In this document: piece by piece, positions 8,705 through 16,455 of the stretch
Position numbering within the stretch: the first letter of the stretch is position 1
Layout of the letters: each line of letters begins with the position of its first letter
Source: an uncultured Flavobacteriales bacterium
GTDB taxonomy: Bacteria > Bacteroidota > Bacteroidia > Flavobacteriales_D > Crocinitomicaceae
Assembly (NCBI GenBank): GCA_905478665.1
Contig: CAJQJL010000069.1
Span: forward strand, 1-39,303
Direction of reading: 5' to 3'
DNA length: 39,303 nt
The notes under the pieces: model-generated
What the model was told of the DNA's origin: nothing
What the model saw: only the letters and a program-made list of their open reading frames with translations
Database searches by the model: none
Position numbers and translations under genes: made by a program

Positions 8705-9265
8705 ATGAATAAAATAAAGTCAATTGTTGGACTCGTCATTTTGCTGTTTGTTTGCAGTTCTGTGATGAAAGAGAAAGAGAATGAATCAATTGTACGAAGT
8801 TACTATGATGCGTATAATCAGAAGGACTATACAACATTGGACAGCCTTGTTAGCGATAACGTTGTGTTAAAGGAAATGGGTTATACTGTCATACAATCAA
8901 AGAAAGCTTTTATTGATTTGGTCGAATGGGGCGAAGTGTTTAATGCTAAAAATGAACTGAAGAAATTGTCTCGCGAAAAAGGAAAAATAGTAGCCTTTGA
9001 GTTAGAGCATAGTGACAGGATAGATTTTCTTTATGGTGAGCCAATTAAGACAAAAACGACATTCACCATTGAACATCGCAAAATCACAATAATTGAAGTC
9101 GAATTGATAGATTTCGATCAAGAGAAAATGACAAAAAAAAATAATCTTTTCCACGATTGGATCGGTAAGAACCATACTGTTAGTTCTGCTGTCATTAATC
9201 AATTGAATCGCTCTGGTGGTGAAGCATTTAAAGAAGCCATGGAGTTATACAGGGACGCACAATAA
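8705..9265 (+). CDS. NTF2/SnoaL-like domain protein with N-terminal membrane or signal segment
   Basis: A 186-aa protein. I prefer the ATG at 8705 over the GTG at 8699: it is preceded by AGGTGAGG and begins the hydrophobic segment KIKSIVGLVILLFVCSSVM. Residues about 28-120 fit the SnoaL/NTF2-like cone fold: VRSYYDAYNQKDYTTLDSLV is the usual first helix pattern of that superfamily, followed by strands (KTKTTFTIEHRKITIIEVEL). Such domains bind small ligands or catalyse isomerisations or hydrolyses, and the sequence gives no hint of which. The C-terminal 50 residues are helical and unassigned. It follows the previous gene after about 35 nt and may share its transcript. Confidence 0.65.
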   Translation: MNKIKSIVGLVILLFVCSSVMKEKENESIVRSYYDAYNQKDYTTLDSLVSDNVVLKEMGYTVIQSKKAFIDLVEWGEVFNAKNELKKLSREKGKIVAFELEHSDRIDFLYGEPIKTKTTFTIEHRKITIIEVELIDFDQEKMTKKNNLFHDWIGKNHTVSSAVINQLNRSGGEAFKEAMELYRDAQ

Positions 9266-9303
9266 GTGCAACTTCATGTTCGTATGATTATTAAATAAAC
9301 AAC

Positions 9304-9852
9304 GTGTATACTATTAATTGGCTAAAGGAAAGGATTGAAAACGAAGAGAAGTTAAAATATCTCTTTTTCTGGGGGCATACTCCACACAAAGACGGTGTTA
9401 TCACAAGTAGTTGTTTAAGTCAATGGTGGGCATGTGATTTTGAAAATGAGGGGATTCAGTTTAAGTCAACCGAACATTGGATGATGTATCATAAAGCTCT
9501 TCTCTTCAACGACTCCATAATCGCTGATCAAATACTCAAATGTCGAACACCAGGAGAAGCCAAAGCTTTGGGGAGAAAAGTTTCAAATTTTGACGAGGAC
9601 ATATGGAATTCGCATCGTATGAAGATTGTTATTGAAGGTAATCGCTTGAAATTTTCACAAAATGAGAAGCTGAAAACGTTTCTTCTAAATACCAAGCAGC
9701 GCGTAATCGTTGAGGCGAGTCCTGTCGATGAAATTTGGGGCATTGGATTGTCTAAAGACTCAAACGATATTGACAATCCGAATACATGGCGTGGTTTAAA
9801 CTTACTAGGTTTTGCATTGATGGAGGTCAGAGATCTACTAAAGGACAGTTGA
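9304..9852 (+). CDS. NADAR (YbiA/DUF1768) family protein, predicted ADP-ribose N-glycosidase
   Basis: A 182-aa protein of the NADAR superfamily. Family landmarks are visible in order: FFWG (21-24), the CLSQWW segment (37-42), STEHWMMYHKALLF (55-68), ARTPGEAK-like CRTPGEAKALGR (80-91), W100...R105, IWGIGLS (144-150) and TWRGLNLLGFALM (161-173). NADAR proteins cleave N-glycosidic bonds in ADP-ribose derivatives; members include riboflavin-pathway enzymes (YbiA type) and antitoxins that remove ADP-ribose from guanine in DNA. No DarT-like ADP-ribosyltransferase or riboflavin gene lies nearby, so the substrate cannot be told. The GTG at 9304 is taken as start; the first ATG would cut the conserved part. 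Confidence 0.88.
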   Translation: MYTINWLKERIENEEKLKYLFFWGHTPHKDGVITSSCLSQWWACDFENEGIQFKSTEHWMMYHKALLFNDSIIADQILKCRTPGEAKALGRKVSNFDEDIWNSHRMKIVIEGNRLKFSQNEKLKTFLLNTKQRVIVEASPVDEIWGIGLSKDSNDIDNPNTWRGLNLLGFALMEVRDLLKDS

Positions 9853-9881
9853 AAATGACATCCTAGCGCTGATGTAGGTCA

Positions 9882-9912
9882 TTGCACGCCAATCATATTG
9901 TGTTTACCTTAG
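9882..9912 (+). promoter_or_regulatory. Candidate promoter for the small outer-membrane-like protein
   Basis: TTG at 9882-9884 and TACCTTAG at 9905-9912 are 20 nt apart, near the Bacteroidota pattern. The -7 box ends 5 nt before the ATG at 9918. One or two mismatches to consensus keep this tentative. Confidence 0.28.
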
Positions 9913-9917
9913 TTGTC

Positions 9918-10439
9918 ATGGTTAGAACCAATCATTTTCTGTTTCTGTTGATCTTGTTTTCAATCAGCTCAGGGGCGGCTTATGCGCAAGAGGAAATTGA
10001 TACAGATCCTCCTCGAATGGCTTTATATGTAGAGTTGGTGGGAAAAGGCTTTTTGTCTGTAAATGTAGATTTCAGAATCAAAGACAAACATCGGTTTAGC
10101 ATTGGGGCAACCTCATTGGATTATGAAGTAGTTAGTAAGAATTACGCAGATGAAATTGAACCTCATAACTGGATCTCACCGGGGGTAATGTACTATTTCT
10201 TGCCCGGTGAAGGAGCCCATAGATTTGAACTAGGTGCTGGCATTAGTTGTTCTCCTTTTTTAAACCGTCAATATGATTCGGACTTTCACTCAGACTCGCC
10301 TATATCGCTGCACGGTGTTATCGGATATCGGTATCAATCAAAAAAGAAATTTTTCTTCAGAACTGGATTTACACCCTTTTATCGCCCAAAAGTATGGTTC
10401 CTTCCATTAGGAGGAGTGAGTTTAGGCTATAGCTGGTAG
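9918..10439 (+). CDS. Exported small beta-barrel-like protein
   Basis: A 173-aa protein. The ATG at 9918 gives a clean signal peptide (MVRTNHFLFLLILFSISSGAAYAQ); the frame is open upstream to a TTG at 9882, which would add 12 residues and is disfavoured. The mature part alternates hydrophobic and polar residues in short strands with aromatic ends, for example YVELVGKGFLSVNVDFRI, FSIGATSLDYEV and RFELGAGISCSPFL, and ends on Trp (LGYSW). Strands with aromatic girdles and a C-terminal aromatic residue fit a small outer-membrane beta-barrel. No family name can be given. It is a single gene. Confidence 0.62.
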   Translation: MVRTNHFLFLLILFSISSGAAYAQEEIDTDPPRMALYVELVGKGFLSVNVDFRIKDKHRFSIGATSLDYEVVSKNYADEIEPHNWISPGVMYYFLPGEGAHRFELGAGISCSPFLNRQYDSDFHSDSPISLHGVIGYRYQSKKKFFFRTGFTPFYRPKVWFLPLGGVSLGYSW

Positions 10440-10559
10440 TTTTGACGTTCTTCTCCTTAGAGCGTGTATATGAGCCCAATAAAATCGAATCACTAGAGTT
10501 AGAATGAATCTTGGTTGAGCGGGCTTCGGATTTATAGCTTGAGTTATATTTAAATTGCA

Positions 10560-10590
10560 TTTGTCAACTTTTCCAAAACAACTATATTTA
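10560..10590 (+). promoter_or_regulatory. Candidate promoter of the JmjC-like oxygenase gene
   Basis: TTTG (10560-10563) and TATATTTA (10583-10590) are separated by 19 nt, matching the Bacteroidota layout with one base off in the -7 box. The ATG at 10594 follows after 3 nt, which implies a leaderless or nearly leaderless mRNA. Confidence 0.38.
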
Positions 10591-10593
10591 AAC

Positions 10594-11823
10594 ATGAACA
10601 CGAATTCTTGGAAAACCTTTTTTGAGGATGCTAATATGCTCAAAAAGCCAGCTCAAGCAAATCAATTAATTTCAGCGAGGGAAATTGAAGAAGTAAAGTT
10701 GCTGCTAGTAAACGTTTTAGAAGGCTTCTTGGCCAAGGAAGATTTACATGTAGGTCTAAAAGTCTATGTCAATCATGAGCTTCGAAATGATTTTATTGAA
10801 AAAATGGCAGCGTACCCACCAAATGTTGAGCTTTCATTTGAAGATTGGTCTAAACACATTTTTGGAGATCAAAAGTTTGGTGTAATCCTCATAGGATTGG
10901 AAGAATACAGTAATTCTTTTACCGAAAAAGCAGCGATCATCGTTCGTCCCTTGTTAGAAATTGCTGGGCTACCGCTTGATGGTTTGTCTTTCCTTTTTTT
11001 TATGGGAAACTATGGTTATACCCCTTTTGGAATTCATAAGGAGTCAACTGGAGAGGATGGGATTCTATTTCATTTAGGACCAGAAAATAAGGAATTCTTT
11101 ACGTGGGATGATCCAAAATACAATGCGATTCAACATAACTCTGAAGTTTTTCACAACGTATCTGAAATGCTAGCAGAAGGTCAGCGATATGATTTAAAGC
11201 CTGGTGATGCTATGTTTATTCCGCATTATGCCTACCACATAGGCAATACGCCAAAGTTTTCGTTGAGTTTTGTGATGGATTATATCAATCCTCCCAAAGA
11301 TCGGTTTGAAAACGAACTCATAAGGGAAACAGCCGAAGAAGAACTGATAAATCATGTCGATTACGAGAAGCCATTAAAATTGGATAGCCCTAACGCTGTT
11401 GTGAATGAGATCATTGATTCGCAATCCATTCTAAAAAAAATGGAGCTGACATTGGCTAGGAAAATTCTAAGGTTGAAAAGTAATGGTGGAATAAGAAAAG
11501 CATCAATAAAGACGAGAGCAAGACTTCCTCAAACAGATACGTTTTCTATTAAAGGCAAAGAAATTTTTCCACTTTACTTGGATGTGCAAGACTCCGAGAA
11601 TACCCTGATCTACGCTAGAGGCCATCGCATAGTTCGAAAACATCATCCCTTGGTAGCTCAAGTGATTGATCAGCTAAATAGGGGAGAATCCATAAAGCTT
11701 GCTGCACTAACACAATTGTTGGATCCGATGTGGGATCTTATAGAGGTCCTTGGGTTCGTGCAGGAACTGTTGAGCACAGAAGCAATTATCGTAGAGGATA
11801 TAAAGGACGAAAGCCTTGACTGA
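10594..11823 (+). CDS. JmjC/cupin-type 2-oxoglutarate oxygenase-like protein
   Basis: A 409-aa protein from the ATG at 10594; a further 13 upstream codons are open but overlap the promoter. The central cupin has the iron-binding pattern of JmjC oxygenases: H148-K-E150 in FGIHKESTGEDG and H215 in the HYAYHIGN segment, preceded by LKPGDAMFIP, the usual strand before the distal histidine. A C-terminal domain (about 340-405: KHHPLVAQVIDQLNRGE..., then VLGFVQELLSTEAIIVE) looks like a small winged helix, as in the bacterial ribosomal oxygenases (YcfD/ROXA group). It could hydroxylate a protein or peptide side chain; no substrate gene is evident nearby. The next gene encodes an 84-aa protein about 100 nt downstream, but nothing marks it as a substrate. 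Confidence 0.72.
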   Translation: MNTNSWKTFFEDANMLKKPAQANQLISAREIEEVKLLLVNVLEGFLAKEDLHVGLKVYVNHELRNDFIEKMAAYPPNVELSFEDWSKHIFGDQKFGVILIGLEEYSNSFTEKAAIIVRPLLEIAGLPLDGLSFLFFMGNYGYTPFGIHKESTGEDGILFHLGPENKEFFTWDDPKYNAIQHNSEVFHNVSEMLAEGQRYDLKPGDAMFIPHYAYHIGNTPKFSLSFVMDYINPPKDRFENELIRETAEEELINHVDYEKPLKLDSPNAVVNEIIDSQSILKKMELTLARKILRLKSNGGIRKASIKTRARLPQTDTFSIKGKEIFPLYLDVQDSENTLIYARGHRIVRKHHPLVAQVIDQLNRGESIKLAALTQLLDPMWDLIEVLGFVQELLSTEAIIVEDIKDESLD

Positions 11824-11923
11824 TTAAGTATAGTCGACGGCAATCCATTCTCCAAGAAGCGGCTGTTTATAAACTCAATCCTTAACGTAGATTCTAAGTA
11901 TATTGTTGAATGATCTAAGAATT

Positions 11924-12178
11924 ATGACACTAAAATTCACACAAAAAAACCGATTCGTTCCTGAAGATCAGGTTGGTATAGATATAGAAGCTCGTTTGGT
12001 CGAAGGTTTTCTCGATGGAAAGATGATTGAATTCCGTCTGTATGAAGGGCGTGTCCCGATTCAGGTAGGCAGTATTGCGAATATGCCCTGTAGCGTTAAA
12101 GGAACGGAAGAAGAAGTCGAGATCTTGAAAACGCTTGGATTTGGCTCAGGTTCTGGTATATGGGCAGTATTGGCTTAA
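11924..12178 (+). CDS. Small protein, function unknown
   Basis: An 84-aa protein starting at the ATG at 11924; a TTG at 11903 would add 7 residues without clear benefit. It has a compact alpha/beta look: FVPEDQVGIDIEARLVEGF, then FRLYEGRVPIQVGSIANMPC, and a glycine-rich end (LGFGSGSGIWAVLA). No signal peptide, no membrane segment and one cysteine. I do not recognise it. It follows the oxygenase gene by about 100 nt and precedes the 351-aa membrane protein by 24 nt, so cotranscription with the latter is likely. Confidence 0.5.
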   Translation: MTLKFTQKNRFVPEDQVGIDIEARLVEGFLDGKMIEFRLYEGRVPIQVGSIANMPCSVKGTEEEVEILKTLGFGSGSGIWAVLA

Positions 12179-12202
12179 TTAAACCCTTGACAACGATAGA
12201 TT

Positions 12203-13258
12203 ATGTTTTTTAGAATAGTTTTTGGTACCTACAGTTTTCGGATAAAGTCCTTCGATCCGAAGCAGTTTGGAATTGTGGATGAGGAGATAGGGAATAACCC
12301 AATCGAGGTTAGGCAAAAGTGTTTTCATTTGTTTTATATCCCTTGCTTTGGAGTGGGGAAAGTTTATGTGTTCAGAAAGGGAGATGAATTGTTCACATTA
12401 TCTGAAGAAATTATTCAACGCATCAAAGCGAAAAAACGTGTTCGGACTCCTTTCTACACTTTTTCAGCATTTATCTTAGCGTTTCTCATTCTTTTCATTG
12501 ACTTCGCAACTTATGAATGGAATAGAAGTTCTTCTCACAGCTATTATAGTGACAAGCACGAACAGCAGATGGAACGCAATCTTCGAATAATTGGCGAATT
12601 AGATACAACGCATTACATCAAACTGCTATCTGCTCAATACCCAGAGACGGATAATGGATTGTACGCGAAAGTTCACAGCGTTGAAAAGAATTTTATTGTT
12701 ATTCAAGAATTGAGAACGGGATTGTCAGCCTACCGAGAGCAGAAAGTTTCGCACCTCATCAAAGATTACTATCTTAAAAACAAAGATCATTTAAGAACCG
12801 ACACAATCACATTGAATGATTTAAAGAATGCCATTTGCATGTCCTATGATAGTGTCTTCAATAGACAGGCAAAGGGATCAGACTTGTTTAATAACGGTAA
12901 ATTCTACGTCATCGAGTACATCGAAAGAATAGATGATGGACCAACTTTGAGAGTTGACTACCCAAGTGTTTACCAAAGCAATATCGATCTACACATATCC
13001 AATTTTGGGGGTGAATGCCAACTGGTTAAAATCGAAAATATTGTTGGTGATATCAAATGGGAGACACAACTTCCAAAGAAGTTAAAAACGGATGATCTAT
13101 CGTACACAGGTGGCATTACTGGATTTTCAATTGACGGGACAAATTATCAAAATGAAGACTATTCAATCATTTTACACTTAAAAACGGATGACGGAACCAA
13201 GTACAGATACAGCGTTATTGGTGACTTTGAAGATTTCGTAGTGGAACGTTTGAAATAG
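12203..13258 (+). CDS. Membrane-anchored protein, function unknown
   Basis: A 351-aa protein. Residues 1-80 form a cytoplasmic domain with a segment CFHLFYIPCFGVGKVYVFR that resembles a segment found in Bacteroidota zinc-ribbon membrane proteins, though the zinc cysteines are missing here. One membrane segment lies at about 84-104 (FYTFSAFILAFLILFIDFAT). The C-terminal 245 residues would be periplasmic and show mixed alpha/beta content with no motif I recognise. Its stop is 9 nt from the convergent methyltransferase stop. Start at 12203 is the first ATG and gives an unbroken N-domain. Confidence 0.6.
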   Translation: MFFRIVFGTYSFRIKSFDPKQFGIVDEEIGNNPIEVRQKCFHLFYIPCFGVGKVYVFRKGDELFTLSEEIIQRIKAKKRVRTPFYTFSAFILAFLILFIDFATYEWNRSSSHSYYSDKHEQQMERNLRIIGELDTTHYIKLLSAQYPETDNGLYAKVHSVEKNFIVIQELRTGLSAYREQKVSHLIKDYYLKNKDHLRTDTITLNDLKNAICMSYDSVFNRQAKGSDLFNNGKFYVIEYIERIDDGPTLRVDYPSVYQSNIDLHISNFGGECQLVKIENIVGDIKWETQLPKKLKTDDLSYTGGITGFSIDGTNYQNEDYSIILHLKTDDGTKYRYSVIGDFEDFVVERLK

Positions 13259-13267
13259 GGTTACTGG

Positions 13268-13837
13268 TTATTTTTTCTTCGCCAACAACAAAAGCGAATC
13301 ACCTTCCTCAAACTCTGCATAATCTTCGGTTGAAAGGATTTCGAATTCATTTTCAAAAGCGTCTTTGAGACTCGCTTCGGTGTGATAATTCACAAAAAGA
13401 CCTTTGAAAATTTCAGAACCTTCACCTTTCCAGAAAGAATGACAGATAATACCCTTTGTATTTAGAATCTCAGCTTGTCTTTTAATGGAAGCTACTAATT
13501 CCTCAGCTTTCAGATGGTGCATTACTTTGTTGGAATAGATTCCATCGAATTTTTTGTCAGTTTCCAAGGTGCCAGCATTCAGTTCGAGGAACTCCCCAGT
13601 TGGGTTTTCATTTCTGAGATGATTTAAAAACTCAGTTGAAAAGTCTGAACCAATAACGTTATACGATGCATTTAAAATTTTCCAATCCGTTCCAGGACCA
13701 GAACCAATTTCCAATACATTCGAATTAGGGGGTAAAATTTGTTTTAATTGCTCAATGAGCTCTTTGCCCGAAACATCTTTAGCAAGATGGATGTATTCCT
13801 CAACGGACGCTTTGGTTTTATAGTATTCTCCTTCCAT
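13268..13837 (-). CDS. Class I SAM-dependent methyltransferase
   Basis: A 189-aa methyltransferase of the Methyltransf_11/12 type. Motif I is VLEIGSGPGTDW (41-52), with the acidic residue of motif II at D65 in VIGSDFS. The segment FDGIYSNKVMHHL (97-109) matches motif IV of small-molecule methyltransferases, and the end is a typical strand pair (ILSTEDY...DSLLLLAKKK). It is slightly shorter than average for the family but appears complete. No substrate-binding domain is added. Convergent with the 351-aa protein; behind it lies a fragment of another gene (13867-13936). Confidence 0.85.
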   Translation of the reverse strand: MEGEYYKTKASVEEYIHLAKDVSGKELIEQLKQILPPNSNVLEIGSGPGTDWKILNASYNVIGSDFSTEFLNHLRNENPTGEFLELNAGTLETDKKFDGIYSNKVMHHLKAEELVASIKRQAEILNTKGIICHSFWKGEGSEIFKGLFVNYHTEASLKDAFENEFEILSTEDYAEFEEGDSLLLLAKKK

Positions 13838-13866
13838 GCTGTTTTCTGCGCAGGGGTGCTAATCTT

Positions 13867-13936
13867 TAAAACAACTGCTGAACCTCTTTCTTCAAGATTT
13901 TCACAGCGTCTTCTTTTGCTTTATTGCCAACTATAA
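13867..13936 (-). pseudogene. Remnant: second copy of the 3' end of the 15822-16367 gene
   Basis: Read on the minus strand, this stretch encodes AKEDAVKILKKEVQQLF followed by a stop, nearly the same as the end of the 181-aa protein at 15822-16367 (TEIAVEILKKEVQQLF). At DNA level 13867-13900 and 15823-15856 agree in 33 of 34 positions. A stop closes the frame about 22 codons upstream and no start is present, so this is a gene tail only. The MarR-S41 pair lies between the two copies. Confidence 0.7.
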
Positions 13937-13985
13937 ATCAGTTGTGATTCATAAAAAATGATAATTGACACAACAATATATGACA

Positions 13986-14006
13986 TATCAACTATATTTG
14001 TATCAA
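13986..14006 (+). promoter_or_regulatory. -7 box flanked by TATCAA repeats, marR promoter
   Basis: TATATTTG (13993-14000) is a perfect Bacteroidota -7 box. It is bracketed by two TATCAA direct repeats (13986-13991, 14001-14006). A TTGACA at 13965-13970 lies 25 nt from the -7 box when measured from its TTG, a little far for a -33 element. The repeats could be regulator sites, possibly for the MarR product itself. Confidence 0.4.
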
Positions 14007-14020
14007 ATACTAAAAAATAG

Positions 14021-14464
14021 ATGAAAGATATTAACCCACAACAAAGTGTTTTTTATTCGATCGAACAGGCCATAAAAGAATATAGAAAATATGCGCAAGG
14101 CCAAATTTCAAAGGCTGTTCCAAAGATCACTTTAGACCAGGTTCTCGTCCTGATATTAATTAATAATGATAAATATTCTCAAACAGAACTATCCCAATTA
14201 TTGTTCAAAGATTTTGCATCGCTCACGCGAATGATTGAATTATTGGTTAAAAATGGTTTCCTCACACGTTCAGTAAGCAAAAACGATCGAAGAAGAAATA
14301 GTCTGAAATTGACACCAAAAGGAAAAGAAAGCCTTGAAATTTTGAGACCAATTATTTTTCAAAATAGAATAAATGCACTCAATACAATTACAGATCAAGA
14401 AATTGAGAACCTCAAATTAGTACTCAACAAAATAACAAATAACTGCAAAAACAATTCATTATGA
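14021..14464 (+). CDS. MarR family transcriptional regulator
   Basis: A 147-aa winged-helix repressor/activator of the MarR family, close to the usual 140-150 aa. The recognition part reads YSQTELSQLLFKDFASLTRMIELLVKNGFLTR and the wing contains SKNDRRRNSLKLTPKG, the family's D-R-R wing signature. N- and C-terminal helices would form the dimer. The last four bases (ATGA) overlap the start of the S41 protease gene, so the two are translated together and the regulator probably controls this pair. The ligand cannot be told. MarR proteins often bind their own promoter; the TATCAA repeats around the -7 box are candidate sites. Confidence 0.9.
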   Translation: MKDINPQQSVFYSIEQAIKEYRKYAQGQISKAVPKITLDQVLVLILINNDKYSQTELSQLLFKDFASLTRMIELLVKNGFLTRSVSKNDRRRNSLKLTPKGKESLEILRPIIFQNRINALNTITDQEIENLKLVLNKITNNCKNNSL

Positions 14465-15810
14465 TCCTATTAAAACTAAAAAAAATAGTCGCAATCATTA
14501 CAACGGTCTGTTTCTTTTCATTAAACGTCACAGCACAGGAACCATTGACGAAGGTCTTTATTGATAGTACTGTTACTAAAATTGGTGACCTTATGCTGGA
14601 TTACTATATAATAAAGGATAAAGCTGAAGAAGCAAGTGAAAGGCTTAAACTCAATCTTAGAATAAATAAATATTATTCCCTTAACGGAGGAGAATTGGCG
14701 AATGCGCTAGTAGAAGATTTGCAATCCATTACGAATGACAAACACATCATGATAAAGTTTTATCCAGAAGGTGATGCTGCACCCTATTATCTTGAACAAG
14801 AAAAAAATAAAGATGAGGATTTTGAACCTAGCGAATCATCCTTGAAAAGATCACGGGGTAATAATTATGGGTTCAAAGAAGTATCAATTTTGAATGCAAA
14901 TATTGGTTATCTAAAACTTGATGGTTTTTATGATATACGAAACCCTGAGACAACGAAAGCTGCGGCTGCTGCGATGGATTTTCTATCTCATGCAAATGGA
15001 ATCATTATCGATTTGTCAGAGAATTCAGGCGGAGACCCTGCTACCTTACAATTCCTTATTAGCTACTTTTTCAAAGTAGAGCCAGCTACACATTATAATA
15101 CGTTTCATTTTAGAGATGGGAAGGATAATTATTTAGAAAAGCATACACTTCCTTATGTTCCAGGTGAAAGAAAACCCAAAATGCCCATATATATAATTAC
15201 TAGCCAGCATACATTTTCTGCAGGCGAAGCATTGGCTTATGCGCTAAAAAACCTTGATAGAGCAACAATTATTGGCCAAACAACAGGTGGTGGAGCCCAT
15301 GCAGCTGATTTTAAATTCATTAATGACTTTTTTGACATGAGCATACCAATGGCGCGCGCAATTAACCCAACTTCTAAAACTAATTGGGAAGGTGTAGGAG
15401 TAAAGCCTGATGTTGAAATCGAAATGAGTAAAGCTAAAGTATATGCACACGCATCATTAATAAAAGCTGCAATAGCGCATGAAAACGATGAAATTCTTTT
15501 GGCTAGCTATAATTGGAAGCTTGAAGAATTGGAATCACGTTTAAATGAAGTTCAATTTAACGAAAATGAACTAATGAAATTTACCGGAAACTTCGATGGA
15601 GATAGGAGAGTCTATCTTGAGAACGGTAAATTAAAATATCAAAAGGGTGACGACAAAATTGCAACACTCACTCCGCTGAACGAAACATCTTTTATATCAA
15701 ATACCTTTTCAGAGATAAGAATTAATTTTGACTTCAATGGAGACGTTTTAATGGGATTGAAATTTTACTTAGAATCAGGGCAATTTTATCTAGCCAAGAA
15801 GTTGGATTAA
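14461..15810 (+). CDS. S41 family serine peptidase, exported, coupled to marR
   Basis: A 449-aa exported protease-like protein of the S41B/IRBP-like branch. The signal peptide is at 1-26 (ending LNVTAQ). The core contains GIIIDLSENSGGDP (180-193) and the nucleophile region with S253 in SQHTFSAGEAL, followed by IIGQTTGGGAHAADF. Motifs fit an active enzyme. The N-terminal 130 residues resemble the helical cap of this branch. A C-terminal extension (about 350-449, beta-rich: FTGNFDGDRRVYLENGKLKY) is like the DUF3471-type tails found after peptidases. It overlaps marR by 4 bp (ATGA). A MarR-regulated S41B protein could degrade or bind small peptides; substrate unknown. Confidence 0.88.
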   Translation: MILLKLKKIVAIITTVCFFSLNVTAQEPLTKVFIDSTVTKIGDLMLDYYIIKDKAEEASERLKLNLRINKYYSLNGGELANALVEDLQSITNDKHIMIKFYPEGDAAPYYLEQEKNKDEDFEPSESSLKRSRGNNYGFKEVSILNANIGYLKLDGFYDIRNPETTKAAAAAMDFLSHANGIIIDLSENSGGDPATLQFLISYFFKVEPATHYNTFHFRDGKDNYLEKHTLPYVPGERKPKMPIYIITSQHTFSAGEALAYALKNLDRATIIGQTTGGGAHAADFKFINDFFDMSIPMARAINPTSKTNWEGVGVKPDVEIEMSKAKVYAHASLIKAAIAHENDEILLASYNWKLEELESRLNEVQFNENELMKFTGNFDGDRRVYLENGKLKYQKGDDKIATLTPLNETSFISNTFSEIRINFDFNGDVLMGLKFYLESGQFYLAKKLD

Positions 15811-15821
15811 TAATTCAACCC

Positions 15822-16367
15822 CTAAAACAACTGCTGAACTTCTTTCTTCAAGATTTCAACGGCAATTTCAGTAGGTAAGGTTCCTACTTCACCAACAATT
15901 TCAAAAATCTTTCCAGCCAAGTCCATGCCGTTTGAAGTAGGTTCCATCTGTCTTCCTGCTAAATTGACAATCTTCACAGTCTCTTCCTTTGCTTTCTTCA
16001 CCATGTTCCAAGCATCAACGGAAATAAACATCTGCTGTGCGATATTGTGCTCATATTCTTCTCGGATTGAATCCAACAACTTAATTTGCATAGCTGCTGC
16101 AGGAAGTCCTGGGTTGTTTAGGCGCATAACCAGGCTGTTTGGGTGAATCCGTTCCATTAACAACACTGCTCGCTGGTATGCATCAACACGTTGAGGTAGA
16201 AAGAACTTCTGACGTTCTGTCTTTAATTCAGCGTTTAACTGGCTGTGCGAAGCGCGAAGGTCTTTCTCAGCTATTTTACGCATAAAGAAGATAGCCGTCA
16301 TTAGAACAGCTCCCGCAGGAACGAGAATCAATGCGATCTGAAATATCAGTTGGGTGATGTTATCCAT
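15822..16367 (-). CDS. Conserved Bacteroidota membrane-anchored protein, function unknown
   Basis: A 181-aa protein with an N-terminal membrane segment (about residues 6-30) followed by a charged helical part. Residues such as LPQRVDAYQRAVLLMERIHPNSLVMRL mark it as one of a family I associate with Bacteroidota genomes; I know no function. The cytoplasmic body is nearly all helical, suggesting a coiled-coil or scaffold role. Its C-terminus (EILKKEVQQLF) is duplicated upstream at 13867-13936. Convergent with the S41 gene, with an 11-nt gap. Confidence 0.75.
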   Translation of the reverse strand: MDNITQLIFQIALILVPAGAVLMTAIFFMRKIAEKDLRASHSQLNAELKTERQKFFLPQRVDAYQRAVLLMERIHPNSLVMRLNNPGLPAAAMQIKLLDSIREEYEHNIAQQMFISVDAWNMVKKAKEETVKIVNLAGRQMEPTSNGMDLAGKIFEIVGEVGTLPTEIAVEILKKEVQQLF

Positions 16368-16455
16368 AGTTGTTTTTAATTGCGTTACAAATATAGAATT
16401 CTATCCTTCATGAAAGTAACAAGATGATTGCCATCAATTGAATTAAATAAGTGAT

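Noticed and set aside
9882-9917. TTG at 9882 as start of the small beta-barrel protein
   Set aside because: The extension lies over the candidate promoter and moves the signal peptide away from the N-terminus. The ATG at 9918 is better.
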